DNA of 64,000 nt from Yanghanlia caeni. Lineage in GTDB: Bacteria; Pseudomonadota; Gammaproteobacteria; Burkholderiales; Burkholderiaceae_B. Position numbers and translations under genes: made by a program. The stretch covers positions 1 through 64,000 of the forward strand of contig JAUZQE010000003.1 in NCBI GenBank assembly GCA_030733815.1, given 5' to 3'. Shown here in pieces: positions 51,881 through 61,515 of this stretch; the stretch's first letter is position 1, and every line of letters starts with the position of its first letter. A model generated the notes under the pieces. That model was not told the DNA's origin. It ran no database searches and worked only from the letters and a program-made list of their open reading frames with translations.

Positions 51881-52705
51881 GAACACGTCGGGGTCGGGGC
51901 CCGTACGGCCGTCGGCGGAATCGAGTGTGGCAATTGCGGCCATGTCGTCATCGGTGAGCGCGAAGTCGAAGATCGACATGTTTTCGCGCAGCCGCGCGGC
52001 CTGGGTCGATTTTGGAATGACGACGTGCCCCAGCTGCAGATGCCAGCGCAGAATCACCTGTGAGACGCTGCGCCCCACGCGTGCGGCAATGGCCTTGAGC
52101 ACCGGCTCGTCGCTCAGTGTGCCGCGCGCGATCGGGCTCCATGCCTGAGTGACGATGTCGTTGTCGGCGTGGTACGTGCGCAGCTCGGCCTGCTGGAAGC
52201 GCGGGTGCAGTTCCACCTGGTTCAGCACGGGCAGCACGCCCGTTTCGTCGAGCAGGCGCTGCAGGCGTGCGCCGTCGAAGTTGCATACCCCGATCGATTT
52301 TGCGAGCCCCTGGTCGCGCAGCTGAATGAGCGCTTCCCAGGCCTGCACATACAGCTTGTTTTGTGGTGCCGGCCAGTGAATCAGATAAAGGTCGACGTAA
52401 TCGAGGCCCAGCCGTTCCAGGCTGGCTTCGAAGGCCGCGCGCGCGGCGTCGTGCGCGTGCGCATCGTTCCAGAGTTTGGTGGTGATGAACAGTTCTTCGC
52501 GCGCAACGCCGGATTCGCGAATTCCGCGACCCACACCGGTTTCATTGCCGTAGATGCTTGCGGTGTCGATGGAACGATAGCCCAGTTCGATGGCCTGGCG
52601 AACGACACCGGCGGCGGCTTCATCGGGAATCTGCCAAGTACCCAATCCCAGTGCGGGCATGCCGCGACCATCGTGAAATGTCCTGATCTGCATGGTGTCA
52701 GCCAT
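51875..52705 (-). CDS. aldo/keto reductase (2,5-diketogluconate reductase type)
   Basis: The 276-residue NADPH-dependent TIM barrel has the full catalytic tetrad: D46, Y51 (ASIYGNE), K76 (TTKLW) and H109 (LIHWP). VIPKSTQAARLRENM is the cofactor-phosphate segment. AGGAGG lies 4 bases before ATG 52705. It is divergent from a LysR-type gene, which is likely its regulator. The physiological substrate is unknown; methylglyoxal and diketogluconate are common ones. Confidence 0.92.
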   Translation of the reverse strand: MADTMQIRTFHDGRGMPALGLGTWQIPDEAAAGVVRQAIELGYRSIDTASIYGNETGVGRGIRESGVAREELFITTKLWNDAHAHDAARAAFEASLERLGLDYVDLYLIHWPAPQNKLYVQAWEALIQLRDQGLAKSIGVCNFDGARLQRLLDETGVLPVLNQVELHPRFQQAELRTYHADNDIVTQAWSPIARGTLSDEPVLKAIAARVGRSVSQVILRWHLQLGHVVIPKSTQAARLRENMSIFDFALTDDDMAAIATLDSADGRTGPDPDVFS

Positions 52706-52856
52706 TCGACCTCCTGTTGACGCGTGCGATGCCCCACGGGCGGCGCACGGGGGGCTCCGCGGAGCGCCCGGTTTCAGCAAGGAATCCGATTATAGGACGG
52801 GGTGGGGTGCAGGTCGCCCCCTCGGATGGGCAAAAATGTGGCGCATTATGTGCTTC

Positions 52857-52868
52857 TTTCATATGAAA
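52857..52868. promoter_or_regulatory. TTTCATATGAAA palindrome in the AKR/LysR intergenic region
   Basis: A perfect 12-base palindrome in the 233-base divergent region, 71 bases before the LysR gene start and 152 bases before the AKR start. It is a candidate operator for the LysR regulator; the position suits autoregulation. Confidence 0.35.
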
Positions 52869-52938
52869 CGCAGCAAAGATTTGTCATGTGCATGTAACGT
52901 CTGCTATCGTTCCGGTAACTATTGATGATCATCCCCCT

Positions 52939-53955
52939 ATGGAAATACGCCAACTCGAGGCTTTTTCGGCGGTGCATGCCACGGGAAGCGTGACGGCCGC
53001 TGCGCGTCTGCTCGAGCGTTCGCAGCCTGTCGTCAGTCGCCAGCTTCAGGATCTCGAACACGAGCTCGGCTTCACCCTGTTCACGCGAACCCGGCCGCAG
53101 GTCACCCTCACCGACAAGGGCCGGCTATTTCTCGATGAGGTCCAGGCCATTCTGGCAGGCTTGCAACAGCTCGAATCCCGCTCGCGTGAAATTGCCGGGG
53201 GCGTGACGCACCCCATCCGCATTGGCGCATCGTTCTCGCTGGCCTGCAGCCTGTTGCCCTCGGCCCTGGCCAGCATGGGCGACCCGGCCGTCGTGTTCGA
53301 GCGCAAGCTTCACCTGTCGGTGCTGCCTTCCAGCAATATCGTGCAGGCGCTGGTCAATGGCGAAATCGATGCCGCCTTCACCAGTCTGCCGCTCGAACTC
53401 GGTCGTTGCCGCCTGCACTGGTCGGCCCAGGCCGCATGCCAGGTTGCGCTGCCCGACACGCACGCGCTGGCCGACGCGCCGGTCATCAGCCCCATGCAGC
53501 TCGCTTGCGACATGGTCATCACGCCGTCGAACGCGTCACGCATGCGGCATCGTCTTTCCACCGCCTTGTTGCACCCCTCGCGCGACAAGGGGCAGCGCCA
53601 GATCGTCACCAGCTCCACCATGAGCGCCATCATGATGGTGCGTGCCGGCCTCGGTGTGGCGCTGGTCGATCCATGCCTGGTGCAGCATATCCGCCCCGAG
53701 GGGGTGGTGTACAAGCCGCTCGATTCCTATGTGCCCTATCTCTTCGGGGCCATCACGTATGGCGACAGGCCCGTGCCCGAGGCGCTGCAGAACATCATCG
53801 ATGCCGTCCACGAGTACGCATTCAAGCAGATTCCCCAGCTGACGCCCGGCGACGAAACCGGCGTGCCGGTATTCGCCAATCCGCTCGAAGCGGCCCAGGG
53901 GGCGGGTAACGATGCGCGCAGCGTGCAGGCCGAGGCCGACGACGCCGTGACATAA
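52939..53955 (+). CDS. LysR-family transcriptional regulator
   Basis: The 338-residue regulator starts MEIRQLEAFSAVHATGSVTA with a standard winged helix-turn-helix (about 18-37) and an effector-binding domain from about 90. The C-terminal about 40 residues extend past the usual length. It is divergent from the aldo/keto reductase, the usual layout for a LysR regulator and its target. An in-frame ATG at 52888 adds 17 residues unlike the family. Confidence 0.92.
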   Translation: MEIRQLEAFSAVHATGSVTAAARLLERSQPVVSRQLQDLEHELGFTLFTRTRPQVTLTDKGRLFLDEVQAILAGLQQLESRSREIAGGVTHPIRIGASFSLACSLLPSALASMGDPAVVFERKLHLSVLPSSNIVQALVNGEIDAAFTSLPLELGRCRLHWSAQAACQVALPDTHALADAPVISPMQLACDMVITPSNASRMRHRLSTALLHPSRDKGQRQIVTSSTMSAIMMVRAGLGVALVDPCLVQHIRPEGVVYKPLDSYVPYLFGAITYGDRPVPEALQNIIDAVHEYAFKQIPQLTPGDETGVPVFANPLEAAQGAGNDARSVQAEADDAVT

Positions 53956-54058
53956 GCGCACCGCCGCGGTCATATCGCGCACGTCGTCGCATGGGGCGCG
54001 ACCGGCCGGTTGCACGACCCCCGGCGGTGCGCCGGGTGCCCGCGTCAGATGTCTGCGC

Positions 54059-55045
54059 TCAGCGGTTGAGATGCGCCTCTTTGATGGTGGCGTGCCATTT
54101 GCGCGTTTCCAAGGCCAGAAACTGGCCCAGCTGCGCAGGTGTGCCGCCCAGCGGGGTCACGCCCAGTTCCAGCAGCTTGTCGCGCAGCTCGGGCGATTCG
54201 AGCGCGTCGTTCAGGGCTGCGTTGTATTTTTCGATGATTTCGCGCGGGGTGCCTCCCGGCACAAGCAACGCATACCAGCGCGCTGCCGTGAGATCGGGGT
54301 AGCCCGCCTCGGCCATGCTGGGTATTTCGGGCAGCGCCGGGCTGCGCTGCGGCGCCATGACGGCGAGCGCACGGACCTTGTGGGCGCGAACATAGTTCAA
54401 TACGCCCGAGGTCACCTGAAACATGGCCTGGATGTCGCCGCTGACGAGATTATTCGTGGCCGGTTCGGCGGCACTGTACGGGACGTGAACCATATTGGTG
54501 CCGGTGGCGCTCAGATAGGCCTCGCCCGCCAGGTGCAGGCTGCTGCCGTTGCCCGACGAACCGAAATGCACCACGCCCGGATACCGGCTGATGTAATCGG
54601 TAAGTTCGCGAACCGAATGGACGGGAAGGTCGTTATTGACCACCACCACGTGGGGTGATTCGGCAACGAGGCCGATCGGCTCGAACGCCTGGTGTGTGGG
54701 AAGGGTGGCCGTGCGCTGCAGTCCGGGTTCGATGACCAGGGTGTCGACCGACGCGAAAAGCAGCGTATAGCCTTCCGTGCCGGTGTCGGCGGCAGGCGGC
54801 ATGCTGGGAAAGCCGGTGCTGCTGGTGTAATGCTGCAGAACGATGCGATTGCCCAGGCGTTCCGAAAGCGCTTCGAAGACCAGCCGGGCCACCGAGTTGC
54901 CGATGCCGGTACCGGCCTGCGACGGCACGATCGCCTGAATGACGCGCCCGGCCTGAGGCCACTGCGTGGCCGTGGCGCTTGCCACCGACGATGTCAGGAA
55001 TAGAAGCAGCCCGAGAATGCCGGACGCCAAGCGACGCATAGTCAT
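54059..55045 (-). CDS. tripartite tricarboxylate transporter receptor (Bug/TctC)
   Basis: The 328-residue periplasmic binding protein has a signal peptide (RRLASGILGLLLFLTSSVA) and the Bug fold, with VVHFGSSGNGSSLHLAGE and VPYSAAEPATNNLVSGDI. No tctA/tctB genes adjoin, so it is an orphan receptor of the kind expanded in Bordetella and relatives. The ligand is unknown. Two ATGs six bases apart (55045, 55039) are possible starts. Confidence 0.93.
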   Translation of the reverse strand: MTMRRLASGILGLLLFLTSSVASATATQWPQAGRVIQAIVPSQAGTGIGNSVARLVFEALSERLGNRIVLQHYTSSTGFPSMPPAADTGTEGYTLLFASVDTLVIEPGLQRTATLPTHQAFEPIGLVAESPHVVVVNNDLPVHSVRELTDYISRYPGVVHFGSSGNGSSLHLAGEAYLSATGTNMVHVPYSAAEPATNNLVSGDIQAMFQVTSGVLNYVRAHKVRALAVMAPQRSPALPEIPSMAEAGYPDLTAARWYALLVPGGTPREIIEKYNAALNDALESPELRDKLLELGVTPLGGTPAQLGQFLALETRKWHATIKEAHLNR

Positions 55046-55115
55046 GTCAATAGGTGTCGTTTACAGTGGGGAATGTATCATGCTTGCCGAAGAGGATTCA
55101 GGGTAGGAGCCCGTT

Positions 55116-56393
55116 ATGGACTGGATTGCCGGAGTGCAGATCGAGGTGTTGGCAGCGGTCCTGGTCGCCCTGGCCGGGGCCTCGTTCGCGCTGGCCGTGG
55201 CGCTGTGGCGCACGCGCCTGCGGTGCGCAAGCCTGCAGCACGAGGTGCATGCCGCCGAGCTTGCGCTGGCGCGCGAGCAGGCCGCGCACCTTGAACGCGA
55301 AAAGGCGTACCTGGCCATGAAAGACGAGCTCGAGCTGTCGGGGGAACGGCTCAAGTCGGAGTTTCAGCGCCTGGCCGCGCAGGTCTTGCACGAAAAGGAA
55401 CACCATTTCCGCTCGGCCAGCCACGAGGCCCTGGGCGTCATGCTGCAACCTTTTCGGGAACAGCTCGAGGCCTTTCAGAAGCGGGTGAATCACGTGCATG
55501 ACGAGGCCGTGCGCGGTAATGCCTCGCTGTCGACGGAGGTGCGTCGCCTGGCCGAAGTGGGCCTGCAGATGAGCCGTGAGGCCGACACGCTCGCGCGTGC
55601 GCTCAAGGGCGACAAAAAGCTGATGGGCAGCTGGGGTGAAATCCAGCTGGAGCGCAGCCTGCAGGCAGCCGGCCTGCAGCGCGACGTTCACTATTCGGCA
55701 CAGGCACGCTTCAAGGATGCCGACGGCGCGGCGCGGCTGCCCGACTTCCTGATCCGCCTTCCCGACGACAAACACCTGGTTCTCGACAGCAAGGTGTCGC
55801 TGGTGGACTACGAGCGGGCACTGGCGGCTGCTACCGACGAGGAACGCACTGCGGCACTTGACGCCCATGTGCGGGCGGTGCGAAACCATATCGACGATCT
55901 GGCTCGCAAGGATTACAGCACGCTGCCTGGCCTGGGCAGCCCCGGCTTCGTGCTGATGTTCATGCCGATCGAGGCCGCCTATATGGAAGCGCTGCGCCAT
56001 GATCCGGCGCTGTTCGAACACGGCAGCCGGCGCAACGTGATTCTGGTGACCCACAGCACGCTCATGCCGGTGCTCAAGACCGTTGCAAACCTGTGGATGA
56101 TTGCCCGCAGCAACGAGCAGGCGCAGGCCCTTGCCGATCGTGCGGGCGACCTTTACAACCAGGTGGCCGTGGTGGCCGAGCGCCTCAAGAAGCTCGGTGA
56201 TACGCTGGAAACGGTGAATCGCCATTACAACAGCACCGTCACCGCGGTAGCGGGCCAGCAGGGCCTGCATGGCAAGGTTGCGCGTTTTCGCGAGCTGTCG
56301 ACGCGCGCCAGCCGCCGCATGCCCGAACTCGAGCCGATCGCTGCCGACGTGCAAAATGAACGTCTGGGTTTGATCACCGGAAGCGTAGAATAA
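55116..56393 (+). CDS. rmuC: DNA recombination protein RmuC
   Basis: The 425-residue protein has an N-terminal helix (about 6-27), a long coiled coil (about 35-155) and a C-terminal nuclease-like domain with KLMGSWGEIQLERSL, LPDFLIRLPDDKHLVLDSKV and FMPIEAAYMEAL. RmuC limits inversions at short repeats. It may be cotranscribed with the ZIP gene 23 bases downstream. Confidence 0.95.
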   Translation: MDWIAGVQIEVLAAVLVALAGASFALAVALWRTRLRCASLQHEVHAAELALAREQAAHLEREKAYLAMKDELELSGERLKSEFQRLAAQVLHEKEHHFRSASHEALGVMLQPFREQLEAFQKRVNHVHDEAVRGNASLSTEVRRLAEVGLQMSREADTLARALKGDKKLMGSWGEIQLERSLQAAGLQRDVHYSAQARFKDADGAARLPDFLIRLPDDKHLVLDSKVSLVDYERALAAATDEERTAALDAHVRAVRNHIDDLARKDYSTLPGLGSPGFVLMFMPIEAAYMEALRHDPALFEHGSRRNVILVTHSTLMPVLKTVANLWMIARSNEQAQALADRAGDLYNQVAVVAERLKKLGDTLETVNRHYNSTVTAVAGQQGLHGKVARFRELSTRASRRMPELEPIAADVQNERLGLITGSVE

Positions 56394-56416
56394 ATTCCTG
56401 CTTTCTGGAGCACGCC

Positions 56417-57322
56417 GTGTCGACCACCTTGCAGCGTGAATCGCCTTCCCCGCTTTCCCACCCCCAGTTTTCGCGGTGGCTGGTGGCGGTCATCGCCGTG
56501 ATCGTGCTGGTACTGCTGGCCAGCGGGGGTTATGTGGCCGTGGCGGGCGGGCAGCCCGAGTTTTCGGGGGCGCTGCTGGGCGGCTGTGCAGCGGCCCTGG
56601 CCACCATGTTCGGCACGCTGCCCGTGCTGTTGTCATGGCAGCCCTCACAGCGCGCGCACGATGCCATGCTGGGGTTTGGAGCGGGCGTCATGCTGGCCGC
56701 ATGCGCTTTTTCGCTCATCATTCCCGCACTCGAGGCCGCCGGCAGCCAGGGCACAAGCAGCTGGGCAGCAAGTGGCATCGTGGCGGCGGGACTGGTCGCC
56801 GGGGCCTTTGCACTGCTCATCATCGATCGCATGCTGCCACACGAACACTTCATCAAGGGTGTCGAAGGCAGCCGTTCACGCCAGCTCAAGCGGGTGTGGC
56901 TATTCGTGATTGCCATTGCGCTGCATAACGTGCCCGAAGGTCTTGCCATTGGGGTGGCGTTTGCGGGTGCCGGCACTCATGCGGCCAGCGCACTGGCACT
57001 GGGCATTTCGATTCAGGACATTCCCGAAGGGCTGGTCGTGGCGCTGGCCATGCGCGGCGTGGGCTACGGCCGCGGTGTGGCGGTGGGTGTGGCAAGCTTC
57101 ACCGGCCTCATCGAGCCGCTTATGGCCATGTTCGGGGTTGTGGTAGTGGGCCTGTCGGCCACGCTGCTGCCGTGGGGCCTGGCCGGCGCCGCCGGGGCCA
57201 TGCTGTTCGTCATCAGTCACGAGATCATTCCCGAATCGCATCGCCAGGGGCACGAGTCGTGGGCCACGGGCGGGCTGATCATCGGGTTCGTTCTGATGAT
57301 GCTGCTTGACACGGCGCTGTAG
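56417..57322 (+). CDS. ZIP-family metal transporter (GufA-like)
   Basis: The 301-residue transporter has eight predicted helices. The metal path is in HNVPEGLAIGVAFAG and SIQDIPEGLVVALAM, the paired H-N-x-P-E-G type motifs of ZIP/GufA proteins. GGAG lies 6 bases before GTG 56417. Zinc is the likely ion; iron or manganese cannot be excluded. Confidence 0.92.
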   Translation: MSTTLQRESPSPLSHPQFSRWLVAVIAVIVLVLLASGGYVAVAGGQPEFSGALLGGCAAALATMFGTLPVLLSWQPSQRAHDAMLGFGAGVMLAACAFSLIIPALEAAGSQGTSSWAASGIVAAGLVAGAFALLIIDRMLPHEHFIKGVEGSRSRQLKRVWLFVIAIALHNVPEGLAIGVAFAGAGTHAASALALGISIQDIPEGLVVALAMRGVGYGRGVAVGVASFTGLIEPLMAMFGVVVVGLSATLLPWGLAGAAGAMLFVISHEIIPESHRQGHESWATGGLIIGFVLMMLLDTAL

Positions 57323-57654
57323 CCAACGCTGCCACGGCACATCCGTACCAGTGCGGCCCTTGCCTTGCGAAAGAAACACGACCGTGAGTTTCAACGGAAT
57401 GTGCCGCACTGTTTCACTGCGGCTGCTTCATGTTACATTTGTTGCGTTACCGCGTGTATGCGGCGCTTCCGTGCGTCGGCGACGCAAATTTATAGGTAAA
57501 AACCGGCATTTCTACGGGCAAACCCTGAAAGAATGCCGCTCTCCACATGCACGACAGGCGGTAGGATACTGAGGTTCATTACAGTGAGCGACTGCCCATT
57601 GCAACGGTTATCCACCGCTAAACAAGACACGGGTCAAGACCCAAGGAGTTTCCT
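57323..57654. other. 332-base intergenic region between ZIP and TAXI genes
   Basis: No coding frame is supported. The left third holds two overlapping inverted repeats (57335-57411) that cannot form together. The right end carries AAGGAG before the TAXI receptor ATG. No confident promoter was found. Confidence 0.5.
57335..57411. repeat. mutually exclusive inverted repeats after the ZIP gene
   Basis: CGGCACATCCGT (57335-57346) pairs with ACGGAATGTGCCG (57394-57406) with one bulged A. CAGTGCGGC (57349-57357) pairs with GCCGCACTG (57403-57411). The two share 57403-57406, so only one can form at a time. Confidence 0.55.
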
Positions 57655-58653
57655 ATGAAGAAAACGTTGAAGTCCAAGTTTGGCAAGCATCTGGCCATGA
57701 GCGCGGGTGCTGCCGCCATGTTTGCTGCCATGCTTGCTCCGGTGCCCGCCGCTGCACAGCAGAAATTCGTGAGCATCGGCACCGGTGGTGTAACGGGTGT
57801 GTATTACGCAGCCGGCGGGGCAATCTGCCGTCTGGTGAACAAAGACCGCGCCGAACACGGCATCCGCTGCTCTGTGGAATCCACCGGCGGTTCCGTCTTC
57901 AATGTGAACACGATCAAGGCGGGCGAGCTCGACCTGGGCGTGGTGCAATCCGACGTGGGCTATAACGCATACAACGGCGAAGGCCAGTTCAAGGATGCCG
58001 GCAAGTTCGAAAAGCTGCGCTCGGTGTTTTCGCTGCACCCGGAGCCCTTCACGGTCGTGACGCGTAAGGAAGCCAACATCAAGAGCTTCGACGACCTCAA
58101 GGGCAAGCGCTTCAACGTGGGTAACCCCGGCTCCGGCACGCGCGCGTCCATGGAGCAGCTGCTCACGGCCCAGGGTCGCGACATGAGCTTCTTCTCGCTC
58201 GCATCCGAGCTGCGCCCCGACGAGCACGGCAGCGCACTGTGCGACGGCAAGATCGACGGTTTCTTCTACGGTGTGGGTCACCCCTCGGCCAATATTCAAG
58301 ACCCGACCACCAGCTGCGGTGCACAGCTTGTGTCGCTGACGGGTCCGGTCATCGACAAGCTGGTCGACACCTATCCGTACTATGCCAAGGTCACCATTCC
58401 TGCCGGCCTGTATCCCAACAACCCGCAGGAAACCGAATCGTACGGCGTGCTGGCCACGTTCGTAACCTCGGCTGACGTGCCCGAGGAAACCATTTACACG
58501 GTCGTGAAAGCCGTCTTCGAAAACTTCGACGACTTCAAGAAGCTGCACCCCGCGTTCGGCATCCTTGAAAAGGAAGACATGGTGAAGAACGGTCTTTCCG
58601 CTCCGCTGCATCCGGGCGCCGAGAAGTACTTCAAGGAAAAGGGTCTGCTGTAA
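57655..58653 (+). CDS. TAXI-family TRAP transporter solute receptor
   Basis: The 332-residue periplasmic receptor has a signal peptide ending APVPAAAQQ and the TAXI core, [21 protein letters not shown] and [20 protein letters not shown]. It delivers a ligand, often a dicarboxylate or amino acid such as glutamate, to the fused permease encoded downstream. GGAG lies 7 bases before the ATG. A terminator between it and the permease gene may make receptor mRNA more abundant. Confidence 0.95.
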   Translation: MKKTLKSKFGKHLAMSAGAAAMFAAMLAPVPAAAQQKFVSIGTGGVTGVYYAAGGAICRLVNKDRAEHGIRCSVESTGGSVFNVNTIKAGELDLGVVQSDVGYNAYNGEGQFKDAGKFEKLRSVFSLHPEPFTVVTRKEANIKSFDDLKGKRFNVGNPGSGTRASMEQLLTAQGRDMSFFSLASELRPDEHGSALCDGKIDGFFYGVGHPSANIQDPTTSCGAQLVSLTGPVIDKLVDTYPYYAKVTIPAGLYPNNPQETESYGVLATFVTSADVPEETIYTVVKAVFENFDDFKKLHPAFGILEKEDMVKNGLSAPLHPGAEKYFKEKGLL

Positions 58654-58668
58654 TACGCGACTCACGAG

Positions 58669-58709
58669 GGCATGCCCATCGGCCTTCTTGCCGGTGGCAT
58701 GCCGTTTTT
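58669..58709 (+). terminator. terminator between TAXI receptor and permease genes
   Basis: GGCATGCC (58669-58676) pairs with its copy at 58696-58703, extended inward by CATCGG/CCGGTG-type pairs, and is followed by TTTTT (58705-58709). It could attenuate transcription into the permease gene. Confidence 0.7.
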
Positions 58710-58740
58710 GATTCACCTGCGCCAGGTGCGCGCGGGTACG

Positions 58741-58759
58741 CCGGCGCCAAAAGCGCCGG
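58741..58759 (+). terminator. second hairpin upstream of the permease gene
   Basis: CCGGCGC-CAAAA-GCGCCGG is a perfect 7-bp stem with a 5-base loop, followed by TATTTCGTTT. It may work with the preceding terminator. Confidence 0.45.
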
Positions 58760-58839
58760 TATTTCGTTTGCTATGATGGCCGTCGATGTGATCCATCGCC
58801 AATGGCGCATCGGCACATGCCACGCATTGGGGAATACGA

Positions 58840-61482
58840 ATGACCTCCAAGCCCGAGCTGACCCCGGAACAGCTGGCCGCCAACGCTGAACTCGAACGGC
58901 TCGTCGCAGATGTCGATCGGGGCGGTCGCACTGTAGGCGGTGTAAGCGGCGCCGTCCTGTTCATTGGCGCACTTTGCTGGTCGCTTTTCCAGCTCTGGTA
59001 CGCTTCGCCGCTACCGTTCACGCTGAATTTCGCCATTTTCAACGACAGTGAGGCGCGCGCCCTGCACCTGGGCGTCGCCATGTTCCTGGGTTACCTGGCG
59101 TATCCTGCCAGCAAGCGGTCGCGGCGCGACGTCATGCCGCTGCACGATTGGGCCCTTGCGATTATCGCGGGGTTTTGTGGCGCATACCTCTATCTGTTCT
59201 ACGAAGAGCTGGCCACCCGCCCGGGCATACCTACCCGGCTCGACATTGTCACGGCATCGATCGGCCTTCTGCTTTTGCTGGAAGTCACGCGCCGCGCCCT
59301 GGGGGCGCCCATGGCGATACTCGGAACCGTTTTCGTGACGTACGTGTTCCTGGGGCCGTGGCTGCCCGAAGCCCTGGCACACCGTGGGGCCTCCGTTGAG
59401 CGGCTCGTTTCGCACATGTGGCTCACCACCGAGGGCGTGTACGGTGTTGCGCTGGGGGTGTCGGTTTCATACATATTCATCTTCGTACTGCTGGGTTCAC
59501 TGCTAGACCGCTGTGGTGCGGGCAATTACCTCATGCAGGTGTCGTTCGCCCTGCTGGGGCACCTGCGTGGTGGCCCGGCCAAGGTGGCGGTAGTCAGCTC
59601 GGCAGTTAACGGCATCGTGTCGGCGTCATCGGTGGCCAACGTGGTCACGGGCGGCATTTTCACGATCCCGCTCATGAAGAAGGCGGGCTATGGCGGCATC
59701 CGCGCGGGGGCGATCGAAACCGCTTCGTCGGTGAACGGGCAGATCATGCCACCGGTGATGGGTGCCGCCGCCTTCCTGATGATCGAGTACGTGGGCATAC
59801 CGTATACCGACGTGATCAAACACGCGCTTCTGCCTGCCAGTATCTCGTACGTCGCGCTGTTCTATATCGTGCATCTCGAGGCCCTCAAGCTGGGCATTCA
59901 GCCGATGATGTCTTCCGGGCAGCCCAAGACCCCGCTGCAGAAGCTGGCGGGCTGGGGCATGGGTATCGCCGGCACGCTGATCGTCATGGGCCTGGTGTAC
60001 TGGGTGGGTATCGGCGTGCGTGCAGTGGCCGGTTCAGCGGCCACACCCATCATGCTGGTGCTGCTGCTGGCGCTGTACGTATGGCTGCTGCGCATTTCTG
60101 CGCGCCATCCCGATCTTCCCACCGACATCAACATCACGAACCCGGTACGCCCCGAACCCTGGCCGACGGTGCGCTCGGGGCTGTACTACCTGATTCCCAT
60201 CGGAATTCTGGTGTGGTGTCTGTCGGTTGACCAGCTCTCGGCCGGCCTGTCGGCATTCTGGGCCGTCATGGCCATGCTCTTCCAGATGGTCACGCAGCGC
60301 CCGCTCATTGCGTTCTTCCGCGGGCAGCCCATTGCCGAACCGTTGCGTCAGGGCTTCCACGACGCCGTCGTGGGCCTGCAGGAAGGCGCGCGTAATATGG
60401 TCGGCATTGCCATCGCCTGCGGCACGGCGGGTCTTATTGTCGGTGCCATCACCCTTACCGGCCTGGGTCTGCGCATGACGGCCTTCGTCGAGCTGGTTTC
60501 CATGGGCAACGTGCTGCTGATGCTGTTCTTCACGGCGGGCGTCTGCCTGGTGCTGGGGCTGGGCATGCCTACCACGGCCAACTACATCCTCATGGCCACG
60601 CTCATGGCGCCGGTCGTGGTCGAGCTGGGGGCACAAAGTGGTCTGGTCATTCCGCTGATTGCCGTGCACATGTTCGTGTTCTATTACGGCATCATGGCCG
60701 ACATCACGCCTCCGGTGGGGCTGGCCACATTTGCGGCCGCCGCCATTTCGGGAGAAAGCCCGCTTGCCACGGGCGTACAGGGTGTGACCTATGCCATGCG
60801 TACGGCCGTGCTGCCCTTCATGTTCATCTTCAATCCAATGTTGCTGCTCATCGACGTGGAAGGGTGGTTCGAACTGATCATGGTTGTGCTGGGCGCAACC
60901 GCCGCGTCGATGACCTTTGCGGCGGCCACCATAGCCTGGTTCCGCAGCAAGTGCAATTGGCTTGAGGTGCTGCTGCTGCTGCTGGCAACCTTCGCACTGT
61001 TCCGGCCAGACTGGTTCATGAATCACGTGGCCCCCAAGTACGAGGCACGGCCGGCATCGCAGATTTTTGCGATAGCCAGTGAGCTGCCGTCTACCGGGCG
61101 ATTCGTGGCGGTGCTCTCGGGCATGAATCTCGAGGGCGATGAGCTGCGCAAGACCGTTGCGGTAGGCTTGCGGGAGCTGCCGGAAAACAGTGAGGCAACG
61201 GGCGACAACGCTGGCCGACAGCGGCTTTCCGAGGCCGGGCTTACGGTCATGGCCATGGGCGACATGGTGCAGATCGCCTCGGTGCGGTTTGGCAGCCCGG
61301 CCCGTCGCGCGGGCTGGGAGCAGGGCTGGGACGTCGAAGAGGTGCTGGTGCCCAATCCGGCGCGCCCCTCCGAATTTTGGGTGTATGTGCCGGCATTTGC
61401 GATCGTGCTGCTGATCTGGATGATGCAGGGACGTCGTACGCGACGTGACAATTCGGGCACGCCGGCACAGGTGGCAGCCTGA
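58840..61482 (+). CDS. TRAP transporter fused permease (DctQM type, with C-terminal extension)
   Basis: The 880-residue permease fuses the small and large TRAP membrane subunits. It has the core segments VNGIVSASSVANVVTGGIFT, GAIETASSVNGQIMPPVMGA and GMPTTANYILMATLMAP. About 200 C-terminal residues past the last core helices match the extra domain (DUF3394-type) found in TAXI-linked fused permeases, including a further helix near 860. It is driven by an ion gradient and served by the TAXI receptor upstream. Confidence 0.95.
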   Translation: MTSKPELTPEQLAANAELERLVADVDRGGRTVGGVSGAVLFIGALCWSLFQLWYASPLPFTLNFAIFNDSEARALHLGVAMFLGYLAYPASKRSRRDVMPLHDWALAIIAGFCGAYLYLFYEELATRPGIPTRLDIVTASIGLLLLLEVTRRALGAPMAILGTVFVTYVFLGPWLPEALAHRGASVERLVSHMWLTTEGVYGVALGVSVSYIFIFVLLGSLLDRCGAGNYLMQVSFALLGHLRGGPAKVAVVSSAVNGIVSASSVANVVTGGIFTIPLMKKAGYGGIRAGAIETASSVNGQIMPPVMGAAAFLMIEYVGIPYTDVIKHALLPASISYVALFYIVHLEALKLGIQPMMSSGQPKTPLQKLAGWGMGIAGTLIVMGLVYWVGIGVRAVAGSAATPIMLVLLLALYVWLLRISARHPDLPTDINITNPVRPEPWPTVRSGLYYLIPIGILVWCLSVDQLSAGLSAFWAVMAMLFQMVTQRPLIAFFRGQPIAEPLRQGFHDAVVGLQEGARNMVGIAIACGTAGLIVGAITLTGLGLRMTAFVELVSMGNVLLMLFFTAGVCLVLGLGMPTTANYILMATLMAPVVVELGAQSGLVIPLIAVHMFVFYYGIMADITPPVGLATFAAAAISGESPLATGVQGVTYAMRTAVLPFMFIFNPMLLLIDVEGWFELIMVVLGATAASMTFAAATIAWFRSKCNWLEVLLLLLATFALFRPDWFMNHVAPKYEARPASQIFAIASELPSTGRFVAVLSGMNLEGDELRKTVAVGLRELPENSEATGDNAGRQRLSEAGLTVMAMGDMVQIASVRFGSPARRAGWEQGWDVEEVLVPNPARPSEFWVYVPAFAIVLLIWMMQGRRTRRDNSGTPAQVAA

Positions 61483-61515
61483 CCGTCGCCGTGGTGCACC
61501 TTGCAGGTTCGAGCG

